The position numbers were made by a program, and so were the translations under genes. The notes under the pieces are model-generated. The model was not told the origin of the DNA. It did no database searches and was given only the letters and a program-made list of their open reading frames with translations. From contig CM021312.1 of assembly GCA_010645155.1 (NCBI GenBank), positions 10,886,190 through 10,950,189 of the forward strand: 64,000 nt of DNA. The letters are read 5' to 3'. Source of the stretch: Tigriopus japonicus. Lineage: Eukaryota; Arthropoda; Copepoda; Harpacticoida; Harpacticidae. Positions 11,143-22,130 of this stretch are shown one piece after another (positions within the stretch are counted from its first letter, which is position 1; every line of letters begins with the position of its first letter).

Positions 11143-11413
11143 AATGGATGAGTGTAATCGAACAAATTTAGCTGGGGATTCTGGGGCCAAAATGGCTAGG
11201 GATGCGTCAGAGTCGAGACTCACCTTCCATAAAATTTAATGAAAATTCGTTGGCCCAACTCGTTTTCTTCATTTTGACAATCAATTCAAATAAGAATTTG
11301 TTCCTCACGTAACGAACTAAAACAATGAAATGTCAGAACCTAGTTCTGACCCATCCCTAGTCATTTTGACCCCAGAATCCACAGCTGAATTTGTTCGATT
11401 ACACTCATCCATT
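11143..11413 (+). mobile_element. palindromic MITE, copy 1
   Basis: A 271-bp element starting AATGGATGAGTGTAATCGAA and ending with its reverse complement. Terminal arms of about 70 bp include 'ctggggattctggggcc'. It interrupts the transposase remnant after the second catalytic Asp. A second copy, in inverted orientation, lies at 15401-15670. I could not identify a clear target duplication. Confidence 0.85.
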
Positions 11414-11776
11414 GGTGCAAGACAGCTTTTCCGCATTTTTGGCCAAAAGAATTTTGGCCCGCTTCCTCAATTTAGTCCATTCTCGAGAGGAAGGTCGGGG
11501 TCAAAACATATAAAAATGTGGACAGCCTCAGGACAGCGTTGGAGGCCGCCTGGGACGACCTTGATCCTGAAGTTGTTTGGCAATCTTGCCAAGCAATCAG
11601 GAAGAGATTGGATGCGGTTGTGGAGGCCAAGGAGGGCTATCGCGAATAGTACATTAATATGTTTTGTGGACTTTTGGCCGTTCTATCGATTGTGTTAAAT
11701 ACATTTTCTTGCTTGGTTGATATTTAAAAAGTTATTTGCATATTTCGTCGTGCTAATCTTTATGTGTCACCCTGTA

Positions 11777-12522
11777 GAATTCAGCCGTCGTTTAAGATGT
11801 CATGTCCACACTCTCAATCATCCGTCGGAGCGGGCAATTGATTTTTGGACATTGTTCAAAAGTGTTCAAAAGAGTCCAAAAGCGTCCTAAAATAATAATT
11901 CGAAAAATAATGTTTAAAACAGGCTTAGTATTACACTCTTTTAACTTTCTTTCCAAATTAAAGTCACATGGGCTGAACATGGACTGAAGGTCGACTAAAC
12001 TAATGAAGAAACAAATGAACTGGAGACTGGGACTACTAATTACAAAGTAACAGTACACTTCTTGGACACTTTTGGAAACGTTTGATGTACTGATTTGAGG
12101 CACTGCGCCGGGTTTTTGTAAGCATCCAATTGAATTTACGCCAAAAAAACAATTAATCAAACATATGATTACTAAATTAGCCGTGATTACTAAATTAGTC
12201 TTTATTGAAGTACTTTTGACAAGTTATGACAAGGTTGAGAGTTTCTTGAAGCAAAAGACAGATTTCCAACAAATTTGTCACTCCTGACGACGTTCGACTT
12301 AATGTCAATCTAGAGTTATAAGTTTTGAAAACATGTTGAATGAAACTTCTGAGACGAACATCTGTCTTCAGTGTACAAATTCATTCCTTTTCTTGACTAA
12401 GTGAAATGTCAAATCCGTTGCACAATTACATCTTTTTGAGCCTTTGCCAAGTGTTTCTTGCGGAATTTTGCAATAATTTTCAACACTGACCAAAGCGGAA
12501 AACTTCAGTGTCAGGTTTTTAC
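11777..12522. other. intergenic, nothing recognised
   Basis: AT-rich interval between two transposons. Open frames here have no domain or splice support. Confidence 0.4.
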
Positions 12523-12530
12523 ATTTCATG

Positions 12531-12874
12531 TAGTGATGGACCGAAAGCGCTTTCGGCCGAAATTACGGCCGAAATTTCGGTTTCGTTTTCGGTTTCGGTT
12601 ATGCCTACCGAAACCGAAAGCAGACAAGCACTATGTAAAATGGAGTTTGACAACAAAATAAAAAAAAATGGTCCAAAAACCTCTGAAATTTAAGTTTTCC
12701 GATTTTTCAAAATTTGCGACTACCCAATATCGAACACATGAGCATTCTAATTTTTAAGCCAGATTTTACATTTGAACAATTTTGTAATCAGCTGCTTTCG
12801 GTTTTGGTTTCGGTTAAGCCCTCTTTCGGCCGAAACTTTCGGTTTCGGTTATGAGCTCTTTCGGTTCATCACTA
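12531..12874. mobile_element. hAT MITE with CCGAAA subterminal repeats
   Basis: A 344-bp element with ends TAGTGATGGACCGAAAG and CTTTCGGTTCATCACTA. It is flanked by a perfect 8-bp direct repeat ATTTCATG (12523-12530 and 12875-12882). Both ends are filled with clustered CCGAAA/TTTCGG motifs, such as TTTCGGCCGAAA, which are typical subterminal transposase-binding repeats. It carries no coding capacity. Confidence 0.92.
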
Positions 12875-12882
12875 ATTTCATG

Positions 12883-14619
12883 TCTTTTCAAAACAGAACA
12901 GGGCCCAAATACATTCTATACAACACATAAAATGGATGTCTGATCCTTCAAAAATTCGAAATAAAAATCTCGTAATGAAAATTTGATTTGCGATTGAAAG
13001 TGACTACCACGAATACTTGAGAACAATACTAATTTGTGCTACACTTGTTGCATGTACACTACAAATCGTGCTAAACCACATGTTGCGAAAAGAAGAAAAG
13101 CATGTCTTCAAAAAATGACAAGAAGAAATGAAGTAAAAGGATGAGGATGAGAATTTACATTTCTTAATCCAATAAGAAAACATTTTTGTTTTTGTTCGAC
13201 AAATACTTTGTGAAACGACATTTCTCGAACTTGCAATTGAACTTCATCCACGAATCCTAAAACTTGCTCCAAAATCGTGGACAACATGAATAAATTAGCC
13301 TCAAGTTCCTAAGTGAGCTATTTGTTATTAGGTATTTTCGCTGAAATTTCCCGAAAAAAACCCTGTCAATTTCGTATTTTCTTAAAAAACCCTTTCAAAA
13401 AAAAATTGTAATACAAAGTAAGAACAATGAGTGAGCTTTTGGTGATAATGGGATATTCTTACTTAATGCAGCTGTTGAAGCTGTGTAAAGTTGACCGTAG
13501 ATGTCGCCTCAGTTGGCAGGTCGAGAAGAGTATTTGGTTATTGCAAAATCCACTCCAACACATGGTTAAGAGTGAATCAAAAATTCGATGAGTAAGGCCG
13601 GGAAATATTTTTTTTAAATATAAAATATTTAAAAAATATTTATCCGTTTTTCCTCGATTTTTTAAATGTTTTGTTTTTTTCAAAAAAAAAAAATAATTTC
13701 TCAAATATTTGAGTCAAAAATATAATTCAGATAAAATTGAGGAAATAAATGAACGACCAATGCCCAATAGGGTTTACCAAAAATGAACCCAAAATACAAA
13801 AACCTCTACAAAATGGCATTTGTTCTGAAATTTGACATTAACAACCAAAACTACTGTCATACACAAAAAACTGCGCCATCTATGGGAGTGATAACCGTAT
13901 CATTTTACGAACCTGCTGCCGTTAGCAGTGTAGGCTTGCCAAAAAAATCTCAGTTTTCAAGGGTCAGTTTTTCGAAAAATGTTGCATTTATAGGCAATGG
14001 CATGGTTGAGAAGTATTGCAAAGTAATTTGAAAACTAATGGAGAAATTGGAAGCCTTCAATTGAACAAATTATTTGTTTTTAGGTTTATTTGTCCCAGGA
14101 ACCGATCTCCTCTGGCCATCTTGTTATTCAAAGTCAGGCATTCCTAATTTCAAAGTTCGGAAGAACCCTCTCAACTTTTTTAGATAAAAGCAACAAAACA
14201 TACTTTTTTGCTAAAACAATGTCAAGAATTGCTATTTCAACTTCAAGTTGTGCAGATAAGAAAGGCATTGTTGCAATTACCAGGCCTAAACCTTTGTTTT
14301 AGTTACCTCGCACGCTCTTCAGAAACACGGGTCTTCCGAACTTTTTTTCCCGCCAAAAATGATGACGTCACTACTAATTGCTGTAGTTGGTAGCTCACGA
14401 ACATATTGCGATTGTTTCTTGAACATATTGAACAGAGTTTTCAGTGAAAATAAAAATGATTTTGCCACTCACTTGTACTGAATATGAAAACTCACATTCG
14501 TTTGAACACAGAGACCGATTCTTATAGTAGGGCCTTTATTATTGGATTACTGATTAAGAAAATGACAATTCTTGCCCTCTCCATGCACACTTGATTTTTT
14601 TTGAAAACGGATATCGTAC
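12883..14619. other. no gene established; possible 3' end of the FN2 gene
   Basis: No independent gene is visible. On the minus strand, a cysteine-containing open stretch that ends in a TAA at 13459-13461 (peptide ending HSFNSCIK) could be the last exon of the FN2 gene upstream, but its acceptor is weak. Another open stretch with a GTAACT donor lies near 14306-14380. Both are guesses. Confidence 0.25.
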
Positions 14620-16513
14620 CTTAGGCCGTAATTACTTGCTTCTACAATGTCAGTGTTCCCAACTGGTTCCAGATCGTCCTTGTCACAAGCAACTAGATAA
14701 AGATGATACTGTACATTGTCAAGCAAGTGTTTGCAAAATAATAATGCTTGGACTCTTGTTTGCAGCACCAATTGAAAGATTTTATAATCGAATCTCATCC
14801 CTCGCTTTTCGAGACCCCCGAAAAGTTCAAAAGGAACGTCGTCAAATTTGTAAAAAAGATACTTACGGCAAGGTCCAGCACAGTCTTCCCACGTTGTGTT
14901 AACATCGTAAACGCACCATTCAGTGGTGTAACTGACGTTGGTGCAACCATAGTAATATTTGCCCTAAAAAACATCAAATGAACTTGATCATTATGAATCT
15001 TGTTATAGAGCGAAACTGAAATCACTGACCAAAAAAGAACTAAACAAGAAAAATCTTACTTGGAAACAGTTTTTTGATTGTGTCAAACAGAAAAACACTT
15101 AACATATTTTCAAAAAAACTGACATACACCCCGCGTCAATAAAGTTCCTACCGTAAAAAATTCCCCAACTCCAATGCCTTGACGCTTCACAGCTATCGAT
15201 TTCCTTTATTTGGTTGCTCAAAAACCCAAACCGGGGTCTTTGGTGCATTATTACTGGCATTGTCATCAAATATATCAAGAGAACCAAACAAGCAATTTTT
15301 TACGTCAAGTCTTTCTTACTCTTTCTTTGCTTGTCAACATGGCTCACAAACTTATGTTACCCAGTTTATGTACGATTTTTTTTTGTCAAGCCATTCATGC
15401 AATGGATGAGTGTAATCGAACGAATTCAGCTGGGGATTCTGGGGCCAAAATGGCTAGGGATGGGTCAGAACCAGGTTTGGACATTTCATAGTTTTAGCTT
15501 GGTACGTGAGGAAAAAATCTTATTTCAATTGATTGTCAAAATGAAGAAAACGAATTGGGCTCGAGAGTTTTGATTGAGTTTTATGGAGGGTGAGTCTCGA
15601 CTCTGACCCATCCCTAGCCATTTTGGCCCCAGAATCCCCAGCTGAATTCATTCGATTACACTCATCCATTCGTCGATCAAATATCAAGATTGGTGTAATC
15701 CCGAACCGTGAGGAAAAAACCCTGAAACCCTTGATCCCAGAACGAGATATACAGGGGAATGAGGATTTTATCCACGGAAATAGTAAAAAAGTTCATTTTT
15801 TCCCACCTGCCATTTACTGTTTGTAAAACAATGGTTCACGGTTCATTAAAATGCCTGCCAAGTTTAAATGAAAATATGCAAACTCAATGTGGTGTGTTTC
15901 GGTATCAGCAACCCAAGGGAAACATTTTTGATTTCTTACATATTTTAAAGTTTGGGCAGGAAAGAAATTCACACAAAAAAATCCTCGTTAATCAACTAAT
16001 TTGTTTTTGAAAACCTAGCCAATCAAGATTGAGAAACGATATTTTACTTGCGTGGGAACTCGCAATATTATTCACCCAGAGTATTTTTTCGCTTTTAAGG
16101 CCAAAAATGGACCACTTCAACTCAAATAACTCAACACCTGATCAGCATAACTTCAGCTCAAAAGGTAACTAAGTAACCTCTAAAATTTATTGACTGAGGT
16201 TTTAAAAAGTAAACTTTCTGGACCCACGCTTTGGTCGCCTAGTTTTTTAGGCTACCGTTTCATTCTTGACTTTTTTTGAGCTCGTTCTTAGCCCTTAAGA
16301 AATTTTGGAGAACTTTCCTCGATGTACATTTTGACAAAATATCAATCGAGATACGTATTCTCGACACAATAGCAAAGAGCAAAGTCTCATTTGTAGAAGA
16401 AAGTAATGGATTTGTTCCTGCTGGAAATCATGAGTTAACATCGCAGTCCAAAGAAATTTAATAATTCTTGGAAGAACTTACACCGTAGATGAAAGTGGAC
16501 CAACATGGTTTCC
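14620..16513 (-). CDS. fibronectin type II domain gene, three supported small exons (partial model)
   Basis: Three minus-strand exons join in frame: 16482-16513 (32 nt), 14867-14963 (97 nt) and 14620-14692 (73 nt). All have AG acceptors and GT donors (GTAAGT, GTAAGT, GTACGA). The first two encode PCWSTFIYG then GKYYYGCTNVSYTTEWC and end WEDCAGPC. This fits the FN2 pattern C-x2-P-F-x-aromatic-x7-C-x8-W-C...W-x2-C, with Thr in place of the usual Pro and a shortened loop before the third cysteine pair. The third exon adds LACDKDDLEPVGNTD. FN2 domains are extracellular and bind collagen-like or carbohydrate ligands. The intron between the first two contains the MITE at 15401-15670. The 5' and 3' ends of the gene are not established. 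The domain call is firm; the full gene is not. Confidence 0.7.
15401..15670 (-). mobile_element. palindromic MITE, copy 2
   Basis: A 270-bp copy of the 11143-11413 family, inverted relative to it, beginning AATGGATGAGTGTAATCGAA and ending with the reverse complement. It lies inside an intron of the FN2 gene. Confidence 0.85.
16085..16240 (+). repeat. diverged fragment of the 3363-4475 palindrome family
   Basis: Shares in order 'aaaaatggacca', 'caaataactcaac' and 'aaggtaactaa', and ends near 'tggacccac', as in the right arm at about 4190-4410. No inverted partner remains. Confidence 0.55.
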
Positions 16514-16885
16514 CTGATTTTGTGAAACAAATCTTGGTTAAAACCATACCAAGCAAAACTGAAAGTAGAAAGGGATGTCAAATTTGATGAATTATTCTGC
16601 AAAACTGAAATGTTTCCATGACAGTAGGAAATTATTGGTCCAAGTTCTGCCATCTTGAACAAGGGGAGCGATGCCAATTTGGACCAATGAGACCATCTAA
16701 ATTAACACTTCCGGAAAAATCTCAGGGAAGAAAGTGTAAACAACTACAGTCTTGGTCGGGAATGTGTGTTGGCTGAACCGCTAACGTTGAAATGTACTTA
16801 CAATTATGTAATTGTAATTGAAATAATTACAATAAACCACAGGTGTGGTCATGCCTGAAATATCACTCAAAAAATATTTACTCAC

Positions 16886-18468
16886 AATCAGATTTGTATT
16901 GCCAGTTTGGTCTCTGAACCTAAAATCAGCTTTTGAAAATCCAAAATGAAACATGTCAAATGAAAAACACCATTGCAAGAAATGGTCATAAATGTCTGTT
17001 TTAGACACAAATATTGACAGATACGACATGCTGCGCCAGTCTCCTGACCATTTTGTAGGCCACTTTAGAAGTTGACCCACACCCCTCTGTAGCAATCTAT
17101 TCTTCTGAGCAAAGTCATTTTTCATAGTGCAACTTTGATTATGTCCACATTGAAGGAGTCGAAATACATGGCAATAAGATGGCAATCTTTGAATAACTAT
17201 TTGTCAAGCTTATTTACTCGCTAAATTGCTTTATATTTCAGCCTGAAATGTTGTTACCTCCCTAAATTTGGCCATTTTTTTTTATCATGAACCATTTACT
17301 TAGAGAAATTAAGACTTATGCATTGTTCCACATTATACCTGTACTGCATTTTGCACAAACTTGGAGGAATAATTATTGGAACTTTCAGTAACATTCTGGC
17401 AACCTTTGGTCAGCTATCTGTGAAAATTGTCCTCCAAAATAGGCAAGTATCTCGCATCTATAGATATCTGTGGTTCTGGACAATTTGGAAAGGGCACAAC
17501 GGGCACAACGGGCACAACTGCTTTATGTTTAGAACTTCTTTTACCGTTTTGTGGTTATTTTGGTTTAAGTTTTGCTAAATAACAAAATTTGATCACTCTA
17601 TCTTACCCTACCTTTCAAGTTGTCATCAAAGTCTCTATTTTCAATACTTAATTGGTATTCTCAAGACAAAAGAAGACTGTAAGTGTTGAAAAAGATACAA
17701 AAGAAGAAAAAAAAATATTTTTTTCCGGAAGAATGCCCTTGAACAATGCCAATGATAAAAATAATGTTACCTTCAACAAAAGATGGACAATCATTATCAC
17801 AAAGCAAGGAACCAGATCTGGAGTTTGAATATGTTTGAGTTAACATAGACAACCAAACGCAAAAAAGACACAAACAACACACTGTCAAGTCTTTAAGAGA
17901 CATCAATTTGGCATCAAATGATTGCTCATTGAATCCTTGTGCACTTTTGTTTTGTAGGGTATGTAAATAAAATGACATTAATCCAAATTATATTGCATTT
18001 CTTAACAAGCCATCTCTCAGGAAAATTAACACGGACGTGGTAACTTGCCCTCGCTCGATCCCTGTCCAGGTAATACAGTCCTCCTTGGTTTGAACCACAA
18101 AAAATTGGCCCACAAATAAAAAATTGGAGTAGCATAACCAACTAAACACTAAAGAAATAAAATTGATACAGAAAGTAAGTACATCTGCCCACAAAAGAAA
18201 AACTTTTGTTGTGAAAATACTTAACGGATATTAGGGGGCTCTTAATGTAAAATAGAGAAAACCACAGAAAATCACCCGGGTTTCCTGTTTATGTGGACGG
18301 ATTGAAGCAACCATGGCAGACCAAAGATAAGTGAAATATTTACGAAAAACGAAAAAGATGCGGAATGACTGTGACCTTGTGATGTCGCCTTACTCTGGTG
18401 AATTGCACTTTGAGATTAAAAAAATACTCACGTGAAATAATCGCAAAGTGAACAATAGTACGGAACAT
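16886..18468 (-). other. candidate upstream micro-exons of the FN2 gene
   Basis: Upstream minus-strand segments have compatible splice sites and phases. 18432-18468 (37 nt, GTGAGT donor) starts MFRTIVHFAIIS and could be the signal-peptide exon. 17771-17817 (47 nt) encodes SGSLLCDNDCPSFVE and ends in phase 1. A 38-nt segment near 17053-17090 encodes EGCGSTSKVAYKM, but its donor is weak. 16886-16919 (34 nt, GTGAGT donor) ends in the phase needed by 16513. The join from the signal exon to 17817 is unresolved. If right, the gene has at least seven exons, most under 50 nt. Confidence 0.35.
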
Positions 18469-19071
18469 GTTAGTTACAAGTTCTTGCGGCCTTCACAATT
18501 CGTTCTTTCTGAGAAAATCCCAAGGATCAGCATAGAGCCACAAATGCCGATTGCTCGAGACCTTTTGATCCAACGTGATTGGAATGTGCTATTTCAAATT
18601 GTCGGTCGCGCACAATACAAAGAAAGCTACTCATGACTCAAATAACCCTAAATTATTAAAAAGCAAATATGTTAATTAAGATTTTTTTTCCTTTTTAAAG
18701 AATTTTTTTTTTTAAGGACGTTAAAACTTGACTTTTGTTTAAAGGATATCAAGTAGACAAGTGGTCGGATTTGAGTTGAAAATTCAAACATCTCCATCTT
18801 TTTTACATCTATGACTGGTTATTTTTGTGGACTGTCTTAGCAACCATTTTGTCTAAGGATTAAAAAATTTAGAGTATCAATCAATAAATATTAATTAAGA
18901 CGATATTTCGGCGTTTGCCTGAGAAAAAGCCAAATGTTTGGGGCTTGCGATTGCGATTTTCGTCACGCAACGAAATCAAAGAGCCACATACTTATGTTCT
19001 TTCTTTTCTTTCTTTTGGCTTAACTGCAATTTACTGAAAAATAATGTCGGTCATTTAAGTTTGTCGGTATT
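18469..19071. other. intergenic, nothing recognised
   Basis: AT-rich, upstream of the possible FN2-gene signal exon. No gene or RNA is visible. Confidence 0.4.
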
Positions 19072-19865
19072 TCTAGACTAGAGCTCTCAAATATAGAGTG
19101 AAATCATGAGATGCGACCTCTTGCGGGCGAAGGCGTTCACACCCAAGAAGCAAAATTTCACTACAAAAGCATTTGATTAAAACCATTTTTTCGACTATAA
19201 GGAGTTGTCCAATCGTTGCCGACGACTTTTTTTCAAAAATTAGAACCATAATAAGATGGAACAGTTTGTGAGGTTTAATCAACGGGTATACCTTTGAAAT
19301 AATTGAAGATATTGGTGTTCAAAGTATCCATTTTGACAATTGAATTTTGTTTGAAGTGTCATTGGTTAGCTTTACTCTATGAAAGTGTTCGAAGACTTGC
19401 AATATAATTTTTCAATGTCAGAGTATCCTCATGAAGATATTTTGAAACGGTGTTCATTTTAGATTAGATTAAATAACTGTATTAAACTTCTTAAAACCAC
19501 TAAAATTATTAATAAATTTGAACAAATTTAAAATGAACACCTTAACAAAATATTTTTATTATGCTACTTTGAAATTGAAAAATGATATCAAAAGTCTTGA
19601 AACACTTTCATAGAGTAAAACAGGGCACAGATACATGAAAGAATTTTTCAGCATTGACAAAATGGATACATTGAACACAGATTTCTTCAGTTATTTCAAA
19701 ATTTGACCCGCTGATTGAGCCTCACAAGCTGTTCCATGTTATTATGGTTCTCATTTTTGAGAAAAAAGTCGTCAGTACGATTGGACAACACTTAATGGTC
19801 GAAAAGTGGTTATAATCAAATATTATTGTACTGAAATTTTGCTTCTTGGCTCTATTCTAGACAAG
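19072..19865. repeat. large imperfect palindrome
   Basis: Two arms of about 310 bp (about 19144-19450 and 19515-19850) are inverted copies. Shared blocks are 'caagaagcaaaatttca', 'gaaccataataa' with its complement, 'actctatgaaagtgtt' with its complement, and 'tgttcattttaaa'-like words near the centre. Divergence is higher than in the 3363-4475 palindrome, so it is older. The outer limits are not defined by a target duplication. No coding capacity. Confidence 0.75.
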
Positions 19866-20256
19866 AATAACTCAATCGAGATCCGCGGTTTACGTTCAAG
19901 ATTCCCGCGTTTTTGTCAAATTTCATAGTGACCAAAGAAGAAGAATGGCGTCTTTATAAATAGGTCACTTATATCCTCGATGAGCAATAAAATATTGACA
20001 AAAACTCTTAAAAATTGCTTCAATTGCATAAAATATTGTTTTTATACATTTTTTGGTCGTGATTTGAGCGCTTTTTTTCAATTTTCATTTCTTTGAAAAT
20101 CCAGTTCTGAAAAAATCCGTCACCTCGGTCAAGTCGGCTTTAACATTAACAATAAGTGCTCGGTCATTCTCCGCCGAGTTCTTCTTCAAAAAGGCAATTT
20201 TTTCCATCCCCTCTCGTTCAAGAAGATTTTTATCGCGCTTTCAATCCCAATTCAAG

Positions 20257-21644
20257 ATGGCTTCCGGTTACGATCGCGCTATTACCGTGTTTTCACCCGA
20301 TGGTCATTTATTCCAGGTACGAAATCCGACTCGGAATTCATCCCATCCAGGAAAAATCCGTTTTAGCCCATTCTTATGGTTTTTATGGTAATGCCAAAAC
20401 ATTTTTATTTTTTAATGTTGCTTTTTTAGGTTGAATATGCGCAAGAGGCCGTGAAAAAAGGTTCCACGGCTGTCGGCGTGCGTGGCAATGATGTGGTGGT
20501 TTTGGGCGTGGAGAAGAAGGCCGTGGCCAAGTTGCAAGAGGAGCGCACCGTGCAGAAGATTTGTCTCTTGGATGACCACGTCATGTTGGCCTTTGCCGGT
20601 TTGACGGCCGATGCCCGCATCCTGATTAATCAAGGCCGCGTGGAATGCCAATCGCATAAGTTGACGGTCGAGGATCCCGTCACGCTCGAGTACATCACCC
20701 GTCACGTGGCCGGTTAGTTAACGCACCAATCGGGAATCATTCGAAGATTCAAACATTGGGATATGCCTCGTTAACTAGAAAAAAATGATCTAAATAGGAT
20801 AACTAGCTGAGGGGGGTGGGTGAAGTGAGTGTTTGATAGTGGGATAAGACTGGGATTTGAAACGACAAAATGGATATACATATTCATAGCGAGGCCGAAA
20901 ATTGAGTTGAGACGGTTTTTTTATATGAATCGGATTCAAATGACGGTTTGGAGAGCGACCAAAAAAATGTTTTATCCAACAAGTTGGCACTTTTGATATC
21001 TTAAAAAGTTGTGCAATATAATGAAAGGAAACAAAATGAACGCAATTTTTGGGAGCTGAAAGCGGACTTTATTACAATGCACTCAATGCTTGTAATTCAA
21101 ATATACAACTCTAATGATGGTAAAATCGGTCATTAGCTTGTCCCGAGTGGAATCTCCGATGATTTATTTTCGAAAAAACGCCTCATTTCATCCTTTGTTT
21201 TCTTCATTAGGTGTCAAACAGAAATACACTCAATCCTCCGGTCGTCGACCCTTCGGGATCTCTTGTCTCCTGACCGGATTTGATTACGACGGAACCCCTC
21301 ATCTGTATCAAACCGATCCCGCCGGAATCTACTCGGAATGGAAAGCCAACGCCATCGGTCGAAGCGCCAAAACCGTGCGCGAATTCCTCGAGAAGAACTA
21401 CAACGCCGAAGTGGCGGCTAAGGAAGACGACACCATCAAGTTGGCCATCAAAGCCCTTCTTGAAGTGGTCCAACAAGGCGGTAAAAACCTGGAAGTGGCC
21501 GTGATGCGACGGGGAAAGAAGATGGAGATGCTTTCCGTGGCCACCATCGACGAACACGTCAAAGTGATCGAGAAGGAGAAAGAAGAGGAAGCGGCCAAGC
21601 AAAAGCGTGAACGCGGATCCGGCGCCGCCGCTCAAGATTCGTAA
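20257..21644 (+). CDS. PSMA7: 20S proteasome subunit alpha type-7
   Basis: Three exons: 20257-20316, 20430-20712 and 21211-21644. They give 258 aa (the human protein has 248). The protein is one of seven alpha subunits that form the outer rings and gate of the 20S core in cytosol and nucleus. The N-terminal alpha-subunit signature is complete ([16 protein letters not shown], then [11 protein letters not shown] across the first junction). Characteristic alpha-7 blocks follow: [29 protein letters not shown] and IKALLEVVQ. The C terminus is a Lys/Glu-rich tail (IEKEKEEE). As in all alpha subunits there is no catalytic N-terminal Thr. Introns are GT-AG in phases 0 and 1. The ATG at 20257 is the only one giving the family N terminus. 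AATAAA follows at 21675-21680. It converges on ENSA. Confidence 0.97.
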
Positions 21645-21674
21645 TTTATGTTTTAACAACAACCCCATAACAAA

Positions 21675-21680
21675 AATAAA
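21675..21680 (+). terminator. polyadenylation signal of PSMA7
   Basis: AATAAA 30 bases after the PSMA7 stop. A minus-strand AATAAA (21718-21723) for the convergent ENSA gene is about 40 bases away, so the two 3' UTRs may meet or overlap. Confidence 0.7.
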
Positions 21681-22130
21681 GCCCAGAGACGGATTTTGTT
21701 TACACGTACGTGGCTTCTTTATTGTCGGATTTGGTACACATGACATAATCGTGACGGCCGGGTTGGTTTTGATGATGCTTTTGCTGTCCATTTTTTCCTT
21801 CCGACACGGTCAGAACTCTTATTGGCCTCGTCTCCGCCTATTAAAAACTTATGAAAGGGAGTCTTAGGGATTAAAGGTTCTCCCATAAGACACGGCGAAG
21901 GAAACATTGAGTGCGACACTGATGAGAGAGATGGCGTACATAATTAGCATATGGGGGTTAAATAGGGGGTCTTTGTCAATATGAGCGTTTCTTTTGTTCC
22001 GATCGAAAGGCGTCGAGTAACGGACGAGTCACGCCTCAAGAGGTGGATAAACCTGCTTCGGGGATAAGAGTAGTGGTATGTAGAACGAGCAACAGAAGGA
22101 GACGAGCGATAAATCGATTGAGACGACAGT

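Larger units (their letters stand above)
8771..11649 (+). pseudogene. mariner-type transposase remnant, split by insertions
   Basis: Fragments in order are: the start and helix-turn-helix part (8771-9034, beginning MEKRQAIIALHRAGKS, with an in-frame stop); a short middle piece (9868-9931, VNRETMRRV); the first catalytic part (10915-11142), with IIWTDEKKF supplying the first Asp and FQQDGAPTHTAK the second; and the C terminus (11414-11649, with KTYKNVDSLRTALEAAWDDL). Excising the 9035-9867 and 9932-10906 insertions with one target copy each restores continuous reading across both junctions. The segment that should hold the third catalytic acid after WPASS is missing, and an in-frame TAG follows. 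The enzyme is inactive. Confidence 0.88.
8350..11774 (+). mobile_element. dead mariner-like transposon carrying nested insertions
   Basis: Terminal inverted repeats CAGGGTGACACATAAAGATT (8350 on) and its reverse complement ending at 11774 sit next to TA on both sides (8348-8349, 11775-11776). Between them lies a broken mariner-type transposase interrupted by at least four later insertions: a gap-containing hairpin element (8403-8656), a foldback element (9035-9867), a hAT-type element (9932-10906) and a palindromic MITE (11143-11413). Removing the insertions leaves about 1.1 kb, a usual size for a mariner. Confidence 0.9.

Noticed and set aside
15131..15190. Minus-strand segment encoding KSIAVKRQGIGVGEFFT with a GTAGGA donor, considered as an FN2-gene exon
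   Set aside because: Its acceptor is poor, and including it would disrupt the exact FN2 spacing obtained by joining 16482 to 14963.
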